Below, one piece after another: positions 26,828 to 34,605 of a stretch of DNA of 37,978 nucleotides. The stretch comes from Candidatus Enterococcus murrayae (lineage in GTDB: Bacteria > Bacillota > Bacilli > Lactobacillales > Enterococcaceae), in NCBI RefSeq assembly GCF_017315985.1, contig NZ_JAFLVR010000083.1, positions 1 to 37,978 of the forward strand. Reading direction: 5' to 3'. Numbering within the stretch: the first letter of the stretch is position 1; the number at the start of each line of letters is the position of its first letter. Made by a program: the position numbers and the translations under genes. Below the pieces are notes generated by a model, which made no database searches, had not been told where the DNA came from, and saw nothing but the letters and a program-made list of their open reading frames with translations.

Positions 26828-26943
26828 TTACTTTGCTAATTTACTCAATAAGAAAGTAAATCAATGCAAGAAAGGTTTCGTTGGTTGATGGTTTAAGAAG
26901 CAACTTATAAAAAGAAATACTTGGAAACGAAAAAGGAGAGAAA

Positions 26944-27912
26944 ATGATGAAAAAAACAGTATTAGCAGGAATTGGATTGGTCAGTTTATTAATGTTAGGT
27001 GCTTGCGGGAACAAGGAAGCCGCAGGGAACGATGAAGCGAAAAAAGTAGGGGTCTTGCAGCTCGTTCAGCATTCCTCATTAGACAATGCTTATGAAGGAT
27101 TCAAAGAAGGTTTGGCAGAAGGCGGCTATAAAGAAGGCGACAACCTAAAAATCGACTATCAAAATGCTCAAAATAATCAGGATAATTTAAAAAGTATGAG
27201 CGAGAAATTAATTAAGGATGAACCAGATTTGCTTTTAGGAATCGCTACTCCAGCTGCACAATCCTTATTGAATGCAACAACAGAAATTCCGATCACCGTA
27301 ACTGCAGTAACTGATTTAGAAGAAGCAAAACTCGTTAAAAGTGATAAAAAGCCTGGTGGTAATGTGACAGGGACAACCGACATGGTTCCTATCGATAAAC
27401 AAATTGATCTTCTATTATCGATCGTTCCAGATGCGAAATCAATCGGGATTATGTATAACGCAGGAGAAGCGAATTCAAAAATCCAAGCCGATCTTGCGGA
27501 GAAAGCTTTGAAAAAAGCAGGCGTTGATGTAAAGGTTAAAACAGCAAACACAACAAACGATGTTCAGCAAGTAACTGAATCATTAGCCGGCGAGACAGAT
27601 GGTATCTATGTTCCAACAGATAACACTTTTGCAAGTGCTGCTTCCGTTATTGGAGATGTTGTAAAAGAAAAGAAAATTCCATTAGTCGCAGGCTCAACTG
27701 AGCAAGTCGATGGTGGTGGGTTAGCAACTGTTGGGATTGACTACAAATCACTTGGCAAACAAACAGGAAAAATGGCTGCTAAAATCTTAGATGGCGATGC
27801 AAAACCTGAGGATACACCTGTTGAATCTGCCGACACACTTAAATTAGTCGTTAATAAAGATATGGCGAAAGCTTTAGGTATCGATCCAGAGAGCATCAAA
27901 GAACCTAAATAA
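26944..27912 (+). CDS. ABC importer substrate-binding lipoprotein (TrpX type)
   Basis: 322 aa. The N-terminal lipoprotein signal has MLGAC with lipidated C21. The mature part belongs to the ABC_sub_bind family (VGVLQLVQHSSLDNAYEGFKEG, TPAAQSLLN, SIGIMYNAGEANS, YVPTDNTFASA, GIDYKSLGKQTGKMAAKIL), as in the Trp/Tyr importers called TrpX. GGAGAG lies before tandem ATG codons; 26944 or 26947 could start. It captures the ligand outside the membrane and hands it to the permease encoded next. The Tyr/Phe-coded attenuator upstream argues for tyrosine and/or phenylalanine rather than tryptophan. Confidence 0.9.
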   Translation: MMKKTVLAGIGLVSLLMLGACGNKEAAGNDEAKKVGVLQLVQHSSLDNAYEGFKEGLAEGGYKEGDNLKIDYQNAQNNQDNLKSMSEKLIKDEPDLLLGIATPAAQSLLNATTEIPITVTAVTDLEEAKLVKSDKKPGGNVTGTTDMVPIDKQIDLLLSIVPDAKSIGIMYNAGEANSKIQADLAEKALKKAGVDVKVKTANTTNDVQQVTESLAGETDGIYVPTDNTFASAASVIGDVVKEKKIPLVAGSTEQVDGGGLATVGIDYKSLGKQTGKMAAKILDGDAKPEDTPVESADTLKLVVNKDMAKALGIDPESIKEPK

Positions 27913-27951
27913 AAAAGTTAGAACAGCTTCACAAAGAAAGAAGGAAGAATC

Positions 27952-28872
27952 ATGAATGTTATCACTTTGTTATTATCAGCGACGTCTCAAGGTATGCTCT
28001 GGTCATTGTTAGCGATCGGAGTATACATGACTTTTCGAATTTTGGATATTGCCGATTTGACCGCTGAGGGAAGCTTCCCTTTAGGTGGCGGGATCGCTGC
28101 GATTGGGATTGTTAATGGTATGCATCCTGTACTGGCTACTTTGTTCGCATTTGGCGGCGGGATGTTGGCAGGTTTAGTTACTGGAATCTTGAATACCAAA
28201 TTCAAAATTCCAGCCTTGCTAGCCGGGATTATCACGATGACTGGCTTATATTCCGTTACCTCTCGTGTAATGGGTGCACCAAATATTGCCTTGCTTGGTG
28301 AAAGTACTGTTTTTACGGCTGCACAAGACATGGGGTTGAGCAAGAATAACGCGGTAATCCTAGTGGGAGCACTAATCGTACTACTTGTCATTTTACTGTT
28401 GGTCCTTTTTTTCCGAACAGAGATTGGGCTGGCCGTTCGCGCAACTGGTGATAATCCAGATATGAGTGAAGCCAATGGGATCAAGACTGAGAACATGAAA
28501 CTGTTGGGATACATGATCTCAAATGGCAGCATCGCCCTTTCTGGTGCCTTACTAGCACAAAACAACGGCTTTGCGGATTTGAATTCCGGTGTTGGGACTA
28601 TCGTTATTGGATTAGCTTCTATTATCATTGCAGAAGTGCTGCTTCATAATAAACCGATTCTTGTCCGTTTGATTACGATCGTAGCTGGAGCAATCATTTA
28701 CCGCTTTATCTTGGCCTTAGTATTCGAGATGAATGTAGAACCGACAGATTCTAAATTGGCCTCAGCGATCGTATTAGTCATTTGTCTATCCTTACCGCAA
28801 ATTCGTTCAAAATTTACCTTCAAAACAAAAAAGAAAGGGGCTGACGCAAATGCAACCAGTATTAAGAATTAA
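27952..28872 (+). CDS. ABC importer permease (TrpY type)
   Basis: 306 aa, about eight or nine membrane helices, BPD_transp_2 family. SLLAIGVYMTFRILDIADLTAEGSFPLGG is the typical N-terminal region (pieces YMTFRILDIADLT and EGSFPLGGG), and GLAVRATGDNPDMSEANGI is the coupling loop facing the ATPase. An AAGGAAG site lies upstream. It lies 39 nt after the binding-protein gene and overlaps the ATPase gene by 23 nt, so all three are one operon. Confidence 0.92.
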   Translation: MNVITLLLSATSQGMLWSLLAIGVYMTFRILDIADLTAEGSFPLGGGIAAIGIVNGMHPVLATLFAFGGGMLAGLVTGILNTKFKIPALLAGIITMTGLYSVTSRVMGAPNIALLGESTVFTAAQDMGLSKNNAVILVGALIVLLVILLLVLFFRTEIGLAVRATGDNPDMSEANGIKTENMKLLGYMISNGSIALSGALLAQNNGFADLNSGVGTIVIGLASIIIAEVLLHNKPILVRLITIVAGAIIYRFILALVFEMNVEPTDSKLASAIVLVICLSLPQIRSKFTFKTKKKGADANATSIKN

Positions 28873-29653
28873 TAATCTTCATCAATATTTTGAACGCGGA
28901 ACAGTTAATGAAAATCATGTATTGCGCGGCATCAACCTAAGCCTAGCCCCTGGCGAATTTGTCACTATCATTGGCGGAAACGGTGCAGGCAAATCAACTT
29001 TATTAAATAGTGTTGCTGGCACATTACCAATTGAAGAAGGCAAACTATTTTTGAATGAGGAGGATATCACCAAACACTCGGTGACTCGTCGCTCAAAAAA
29101 AATCAGCCGTGTCTTCCAGGATCCTAAAATGGGGACTGCTGTTCGTTTATCCGTAGAGGAAAATTTGGCACTAGCAATGAAACGCGGACACAAACGAGGA
29201 TTTTCTCTAGGCGTAAAAAGTAAAGACCGCAGTTTCTTCCAGGAACAATTAGCGATGCTGAATCTGAATTTGGAAAATCGTTTAGAGGCTGAGATCGGAT
29301 TGCTTTCTGGTGGACAGCGACAAGCCATCACCTTATTAATGGCAACCTTGCAACGACCGGACTTGATCTTACTGGATGAACATACCGCAGCGCTTGATCC
29401 AAAAACTTCATTAACTGTAATGGAGCTGACAGAACGTTTGATTCGCGAACAAGAATTAACTGCCTTCATGGTAACTCATAATATGGAAGACGCTATTCAA
29501 TATGGAAATCGTCTAATCATGCTCCACCAAGGCCAAATTGCCTTAGATCTGAAAAAAGAAGAAAAGCAAAATTTGACCGTTCCAAAATTGATGGAACTTT
29601 TCCATCAAAACTCTGGTGTCGAACTCAAAGACGATGCTTTGTTACTAAGTTGA
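28850..29653 (+). CDS. ABC importer ATPase (TrpZ type)
   Basis: 267 aa. Walker A GGNGAGKSTLLN (about residues 39-50), Q-loop near VFQDPKMGTA, signature LLSGGQRQAITLLMA, Walker B LILLDEHTAALDP and switch His in VTHNME are all present. It powers import through the adjacent permease. The ATG lies inside the end of the permease frame, with AAGGGG upstream. A terminator follows 28 nt after the stop. Confidence 0.95.
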   Translation: MQPVLRINNLHQYFERGTVNENHVLRGINLSLAPGEFVTIIGGNGAGKSTLLNSVAGTLPIEEGKLFLNEEDITKHSVTRRSKKISRVFQDPKMGTAVRLSVEENLALAMKRGHKRGFSLGVKSKDRSFFQEQLAMLNLNLENRLEAEIGLLSGGQRQAITLLMATLQRPDLILLDEHTAALDPKTSLTVMELTERLIREQELTAFMVTHNMEDAIQYGNRLIMLHQGQIALDLKKEEKQNLTVPKLMELFHQNSGVELKDDALLLS

Positions 29654-29681
29654 TTTTTCAAACGATTCTCCTTCTTTCTTG

Positions 29682-29712
29682 ACAGGCTACTTTTATGTAG
29701 TCTGTTTTTTTG
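29682..29712 (+). terminator. Terminator of the ABC operon
   Basis: ACAGGCTAC-TTTTAT-GTAGTCTGT followed by TTTTTTTG, with one G-U pair. It separates the operon from birA. Confidence 0.85.
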
Positions 29713-29751
29713 TTACACTGAGCCCAGAATGAGTATGACGGAGGTACAGGA

Positions 29752-30705
29752 TTGACAACAAAAGAAAAAATTTTAGCACGCTTAAAAGCTTCAGAAAAAG
29801 TTCTGTCCGGCGAAGCCTTGGCTCAAGAGCTAGGCGTATCTCGCACCGCTATTTGGAAAGCCATCAAAGAACTAGAAAAGAAAGGCTATCAGATTCAACA
29901 TTTAGCCAACGGCTATCGCTATCACCCTTCAGATATTTTAGATTCAAAAGAAATTCAAGCGCACATCAAGCAAGCTGTTGACGTAACTGTTCTTGAAACT
30001 TCCGCCTCCACCATGAAGGATGCCCAATTAGCAGTCATGGACGGGAAAAAATCGCCGTTATTGATTGTAGCTGATATGCAGGAAGCCCCTCGAGGCCGTT
30101 TCAACCGACCTTTTTTTGCAGTAAAACAACAAGGTATCTATATGAGTTTATTACTAGAACCTAAAGAGCAGCTGCAAGAATTGCCTCAGTACACACTTCT
30201 GATGGCAGTTGCTGTAGCTGAAGCAATTGATGAGTTGCTGGAGGTCAATAGCCAGATCAAGTGGGTCAATGACATCTATTTGAATCACAAAAAAGCGGTC
30301 GGCATCTTATCGGAGGCAATGACAGATGTCGAAACTAACTCATTAAAATATATTATTATCGGCATGGGAATCAATTTTTCGATTCCGCAGGAAAATTACC
30401 CTGAAGAGCTGCAAGAAAAAGCAACCTCTCTATTTCCTGAAGGTGAAGCAACGATTACACGCAATCAGTTGATTATTGCTATTTGGAATCGTTTCTTTGA
30501 CCTGTTGGCTGATCATAAAACCTACCTTGATTCTTATCGCAAAAAATCATTCGTGCTGGGAAAAAAAATTACGTTTAAACGGAAGGATCAACTGTATCTA
30601 GGCACTGCGGTCGCTATCACTGACATTGGGGAATTAGTGGTTGATTTAGGAAGTGAAAAAGTAACACTTTCATCCGGCGAGATTAGTTTAAGCTCCATCC
30701 AATAA
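29752..30705 (+). CDS. birA: Bifunctional biotin-[acetyl-CoA carboxylase] ligase / biotin repressor
   Basis: 317 aa from a TTG start (29752) after GGAGG; no in-frame ATG is better placed. Residues 1-60 are a winged helix (LSGEALAQELGVSRTAIWKAIKELEKKGYQI in pieces), so it can also repress biotin genes. The ligase core follows: ETSASTMKDAQ, PRGRFNRPFFAVKQQGIYMS (biotinyl-AMP loop), KWVNDIYLNHKKAVGIL and the C-terminal SH3-like domain. It attaches biotin to the BCCP subunit of acetyl-CoA carboxylase. No biotin synthesis or transport gene is nearby. Confidence 0.96.
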   Translation: MTTKEKILARLKASEKVLSGEALAQELGVSRTAIWKAIKELEKKGYQIQHLANGYRYHPSDILDSKEIQAHIKQAVDVTVLETSASTMKDAQLAVMDGKKSPLLIVADMQEAPRGRFNRPFFAVKQQGIYMSLLLEPKEQLQELPQYTLLMAVAVAEAIDELLEVNSQIKWVNDIYLNHKKAVGILSEAMTDVETNSLKYIIIGMGINFSIPQENYPEELQEKATSLFPEGEATITRNQLIIAIWNRFFDLLADHKTYLDSYRKKSFVLGKKITFKRKDQLYLGTAVAITDIGELVVDLGSEKVTLSSGEISLSSIQ

Positions 30706-30739
30706 AAAAAGGATGTGCCAATCACGGCACATCCTTTTT
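30706..30739. terminator. Bidirectional terminator between birA and gor
   Basis: AAAAAGGATGTGCC-AATCAC-GGCACATCCTTTTT is a perfect 14-bp stem symmetrical for both strands. It overlaps the gor stop codon by two bases. Confidence 0.92.
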
Positions 30740-32087
30740 ATCGCATTGTTACAAACTCTTCACTGCCCGTCGGATGAATCGCAACTGTATCATCGAAATC
30801 TTTCTTAGTTGCTCCCATTTTGATTGCCACAGCAAATCCTTGCAGCATTTCATCAACTCCCACACCGATAGCGTGAAGACCAATGATCTTCTCCTCTTCA
30901 CCCAGACAAACCAATTTCATCTCACATTTTTGGCGATAATCACTTAATGCAAAATACATTGGCGTAAAACGTGAACGGTAGATTTTGATCTGTTCTTTTC
31001 CATAACGTTCGACAGCATCCGCTTCAGATAATCCGATCGTTGCGATCGTTGGATGAGTAAAAATCACGGTTGGTACATTTTCATAATCTAAAAATTCTTC
31101 AGACTTGCCATTAAATACTCGTTCAGACAATCGTCGGCCTGCTGCAATAGCCACAGGAGTCAAGTCAATTTTACCAATCACATCGCCAACTGCATAAACC
31201 CCTTCGCTAGTGGTGTTTTGATATTTATCGACGATTACAAAACCTTTTTCGTTTAATGTGACCGAAGTATTTTCCAAACCTAATTTATCAGTATTAGGTA
31301 ATCGTCCGCCAGCAAACAGTACTTGATCTCCCGTTAAGACATTGCCATTTTCAAAATAAACACTGTACGTTCCATCCGCATTTTGTCTTATTTCTTTCGC
31401 CACATGATGATCGTAGAGCTTCATCTTATTCTCACGATAGATTTCAACCAAATTATCTGCCAACATTTTATCGAAAGTCCGCAATGGACGGCTATGACGG
31501 AAGGCCCAGTGAACTTGAGTCCCCATCCCTTGCAATACGCCGCTCAGCTCGGCTGCAATATACCCAGCTCCCAAGACAACCACATCTTTTGGCTGTTCTG
31601 TTAGCTCAAAAAATCCATTAGAATCAATCGCAAATTCACCACCAGGGATGGTCATCTGACTTGGTCGGCCGCCAGTTGCTATTAAAACATTCGGTGCCGT
31701 GTATTCCTCTCCATTTACACTAATAACGTGATCTGATTTAAATGTCGCGTATCCTTCAATGCGTTCAACATGATTGCTATCAAGTCCGCGATAATAAGCT
31801 CCATGTAAAAAATCGATGTATTTTTCGCGACGTGCCACTAATTCTTTGAAATCAAATTTTTCAATATCCGCTTGAACACCATAACTCGGAGCATCTCGCT
31901 CAATCATCTCCAACATACTGCTAGCTTGCCACATTACTTTTTTCGGTACACAACCGACATTAACGCACGTTCCGCCGATTTTGTTTCCTTCAATCAACAA
32001 TACTTTGGCGCCATACATCCCCGCACGATTTGCCGAAGCAATCCCGCCGCTGCCACCGCCGACAACGATGTAATCAAACTCTTTCAT
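30738..32087 (-). CDS. gor: Glutathione-disulfide reductase
   Basis: 449 aa, usual length. FAD-binding [19 protein letters not shown], then the redox pair in [13 protein letters not shown] (C41, C46), an NADPH-binding [16 protein letters not shown] segment, and the C-terminal [12 protein letters not shown] with the catalytic His. It reduces glutathione disulfide with NADPH, part of the thiol redox buffer. [14 protein letters not shown] and the lack of a lipoyl-type dimer end favour Gor over dihydrolipoamide dehydrogenase. AGGAGG precedes the ATG. Confidence 0.95.
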   Translation of the reverse strand: MKEFDYIVVGGGSGGIASANRAGMYGAKVLLIEGNKIGGTCVNVGCVPKKVMWQASSMLEMIERDAPSYGVQADIEKFDFKELVARREKYIDFLHGAYYRGLDSNHVERIEGYATFKSDHVISVNGEEYTAPNVLIATGGRPSQMTIPGGEFAIDSNGFFELTEQPKDVVVLGAGYIAAELSGVLQGMGTQVHWAFRHSRPLRTFDKMLADNLVEIYRENKMKLYDHHVAKEIRQNADGTYSVYFENGNVLTGDQVLFAGGRLPNTDKLGLENTSVTLNEKGFVIVDKYQNTTSEGVYAVGDVIGKIDLTPVAIAAGRRLSERVFNGKSEEFLDYENVPTVIFTHPTIATIGLSEADAVERYGKEQIKIYRSRFTPMYFALSDYRQKCEMKLVCLGEEEKIIGLHAIGVGVDEMLQGFAVAIKMGATKKDFDDTVAIHPTGSEEFVTMR

Positions 32088-32305
32088 CCAACTACCTCCT
32101 AGTTCATACTAATGAATTAATTTTACTATAGCAATCATTCAATTTAGCTAACTTTAATACAAAGCTTTTACTTAAAAATCGGCCTATTCAATGATTTAGA
32201 CTCAATAGCTTCATTTTAATCTATTTTGCTAAAAAATAATTACTTTTTGCCTAATCAGATTTTGGCTCAGTATTTCTGTCCCTCTCCACGTCTCATACTT
32301 GCTAG

Positions 32306-32342
32306 TAAAAAAAGACTGAGAGTATATTCCTCAGTCCTTTTT
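32306..32342 (-). terminator. Terminator of the trhP1-trhP2 operon
   Basis: On the minus strand GACTGAG-GAATATACT-CTCAGTC is followed by seven T. The trhP2 stop codon TGA (32331-32333) lies inside the left arm of the stem. Confidence 0.85.
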
Positions 32343-33572
32343 CTTACGTATCATATCTCCTGGTCTGACTGGTTGAGCAACGGGCATTGTTATAATCATC
32401 ATTGGATTTGGTGCACGATCGATCGTTTCACCTTCATCGTTTTTTAACTCAGTAACTGCCTGTTCGAAATGCTGGAAATTCGGTCCATAAAATTCAATCT
32501 CATCGCCCACTCTAAAATGATTCCGTTGACGAATAGTCGCGATCCCGCTCGCTTCATCATAGCTCAAAACTTCTCCGATAAACTTATACACAGGAATCTT
32601 CCGACGCGGGCCAAATAACTGTTCATTTTCTGTTGGTGTATGATAATAAAATCCCGTCGACAATTCACGTTGAGCGACCTTCCATAACTCATCGATCCAT
32701 TCCTGCTTGCAAACATAGTTTTCTGGATCAGAAATATAGCTATCCACTGCAGCTTTGTACACATTAGCGACAGTCGAAACATAATGAATGGATTTCATCC
32801 GTCCTTCAATCTTCAAACTATCAACGCCATTCTCTATCAAATCAGGAATATGTTCAATCATGGACATATCTACGGCACTCATAGAAAATTCTTCTGTGAC
32901 ATCGCCGTTTTCTGTCAATGAACGATGCTCTTGAGCAAAAGGCATATCAAATAATTCATATTTCCAACGGCAAGATTGAGAACACCCGCCGCGATTGGCA
33001 TCTCGCATAGACATGTGATTTGATAATGTACAACGCCCTGAATATGAAATACACATTGCTCCATGAATAAATGCTTCGATTTGAACATCTGTATTGCGAC
33101 GAATCTCTGCTAACTCCTCCATTGAAACTTCACGGGCTAAAACGACTCGCTCCAACCCTTCATTTTGCCAAAACTTCAAGGTCTCAGCATTTGTAGCTGA
33201 TGCTTGTGTCGATAAATGTATTTCTAACCCCGGTGCTTCAGAAGCACAAATCTCTATCAAGGCTGGATCAGAAATGATTACTGCCGAGATGCCAATATCA
33301 CGTAGCTTTTTGAAAAATTCTCCAGCCCCTTCTTCATTGCCTTCGTGTGTCACCATATTAGCTGCTACATAGACTTTTGCACCATACTTATTAGCAAAAG
33401 CCACCCCTTCTGACATTTCTTCAAATGAGAAGTTTCCAGCCCTAGAACGCAGCCCGTAAGCATCTCCTCCTATATATACAGCATCCGCGCCATAATGAAT
33501 GGCTGTTTTTAATTTCTCCAGTGTCCCGGCTGGCGCTAAAACCTCGGGCCGCTTTAATTTTCTCTTTGTCAT
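32331..33572 (-). CDS. trhP2: U32 peptidase-family tRNA hydroxylation protein (TrhP2/YrrO)
   Basis: 413 aa from ATG 33572 (MTKRKLKRPEVLAPAG), TAGGAGT upstream; the longer frame overlaps trhP1. U32 signature EAFIHGAMCISYSGRC, then CSQSCRWKYEL, gives the cysteines expected to hold an iron-sulfur cluster. The C-terminal beta-barrel domain has FIGEVLSYDEASGIATI and GDEIEFYGP. In Bacillus the TrhP1-TrhP2 pair makes 5-hydroxyuridine at the wobble position of tRNAs using prephenate; despite the family name no proteolysis is implied. It follows trhP1 by 13 nt in one operon. Confidence 0.9.
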   Translation of the reverse strand: MTKRKLKRPEVLAPAGTLEKLKTAIHYGADAVYIGGDAYGLRSRAGNFSFEEMSEGVAFANKYGAKVYVAANMVTHEGNEEGAGEFFKKLRDIGISAVIISDPALIEICASEAPGLEIHLSTQASATNAETLKFWQNEGLERVVLAREVSMEELAEIRRNTDVQIEAFIHGAMCISYSGRCTLSNHMSMRDANRGGCSQSCRWKYELFDMPFAQEHRSLTENGDVTEEFSMSAVDMSMIEHIPDLIENGVDSLKIEGRMKSIHYVSTVANVYKAAVDSYISDPENYVCKQEWIDELWKVAQRELSTGFYYHTPTENEQLFGPRRKIPVYKFIGEVLSYDEASGIATIRQRNHFRVGDEIEFYGPNFQHFEQAVTELKNDEGETIDRAPNPMMIITMPVAQPVRPGDMIRKKKD

Positions 33573-33585
33573 GTTGCTATTACTC

Positions 33586-34500
33586 CTATTTAATCGCTGT
33601 TGGGTCCAGATGATAAAAACCAGTATCCATTCCTCGACCAACAGGATGATATTTTTGAATTTCTTGATAAGCATTGACTATCGCTGCTTCATCCCAAGAA
33701 TCCTTTTCAATTGCTGCTTTAGCATTCGCAAAAATTTTTGCAATGGCCACAAAATCAGCTCCTGGGGTAAATAACCCATCGAGTTTCCATGTTTGATAGC
33801 CTGCCTGAGTCAATTCACTCAATTCTTTCATTAGATTCAGATCGTTATCCGCAAAAATATGCGTTCCATGCTGATCTTCATAGATTGAGTAATGGGTATC
33901 TGCCTTTTTCGGCTCTGAAAGAAACAATCCACGTTCTTTTGAAGTTTCCTCCACTTGCTTCGTGTAGTTGAAATAATTATCTAACAATGGTCTTTTCGAT
34001 TGGTGAATACACGTAGCACCATAAACTAGTACCTCCACTGGGACATCAACATGCTGTTTTAAACTCAGCATTTCTTCAAAAGGTACCTCACGCGCTAAAA
34101 CAGCACCTACCGCACCTTTTTTCTGCCAAAAATTGATTTGTCGCGCATTTGTCACCAATGTTTCTGCATCATAAATATAAGGTAAATCATACTCTTGCAA
34201 TAAATAAATAACCCCAGTGTCCCCCACGACTACATGATCCGGTTTTACTTCAGCTAAAAAAGTTAAATATTCCGGTATCTGCTTCATCTTATCAGGATGC
34301 ATAATACCATTGACAGCAATATTTATTTTCTTCCCTTGAGCATGTGCCGTTTCAATCAATGCTTTTTGTTCATCACGAGAAAAAGAATGAGACAAGCGCA
34401 AACCAAAAGCCTCTTCTCCTATGTATAGTGTATCCACGCCAGCAGCAAATAAATCTTCGGCTTGAGCCATCGATTCTGCCGTCGCAATTAATTCAATCAT
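33586..34500 (-). CDS. trhP1: U32 peptidase-family tRNA hydroxylation protein (TrhP1/YrrN)
   Basis: 304 aa. It is shorter than its partner: a TIM-barrel-like U32 domain without the C-terminal barrel. DTLYIGEEAFGLRL at the N-terminus parallels DAVYIGGDAYGLRS of trhP2. The signature region reads VEVLVYGATCIHQSKRPLLDNY: only one of the cluster cysteines remains, which is usual for YrrN-type partners. It ends GRGMDTGFYHLDP, matching the 'tGFy' motif of trhP2. AGGAGG precedes the ATG at 34500. Confidence 0.87.
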   Translation of the reverse strand: MIELIATAESMAQAEDLFAAGVDTLYIGEEAFGLRLSHSFSRDEQKALIETAHAQGKKINIAVNGIMHPDKMKQIPEYLTFLAEVKPDHVVVGDTGVIYLLQEYDLPYIYDAETLVTNARQINFWQKKGAVGAVLAREVPFEEMLSLKQHVDVPVEVLVYGATCIHQSKRPLLDNYFNYTKQVEETSKERGLFLSEPKKADTHYSIYEDQHGTHIFADNDLNLMKELSELTQAGYQTWKLDGLFTPGADFVAIAKIFANAKAAIEKDSWDEAAIVNAYQEIQKYHPVGRGMDTGFYHLDPTAIK

Positions 34501-34566
34501 GATAGGTCCTCCTTTTAGACTTTCTCATACTATCACAGCTTCCAAAAGTTTCCAACTGAGGATCTA

Positions 34567-34600
34567 GAAAAAGAGGACAACGTCAATACGTCATCCTCTG
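34567..34600 (-). terminator. Terminator of ctsR-clpC
   Basis: On the minus strand AGAGGATGACGT-ATTG-ACGTTGTCCTCT is followed by TTTTTC, with an internal mismatch. It ends the stress operon before trhP1. Confidence 0.82.
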
Positions 34601-34605
34601 ATCAA

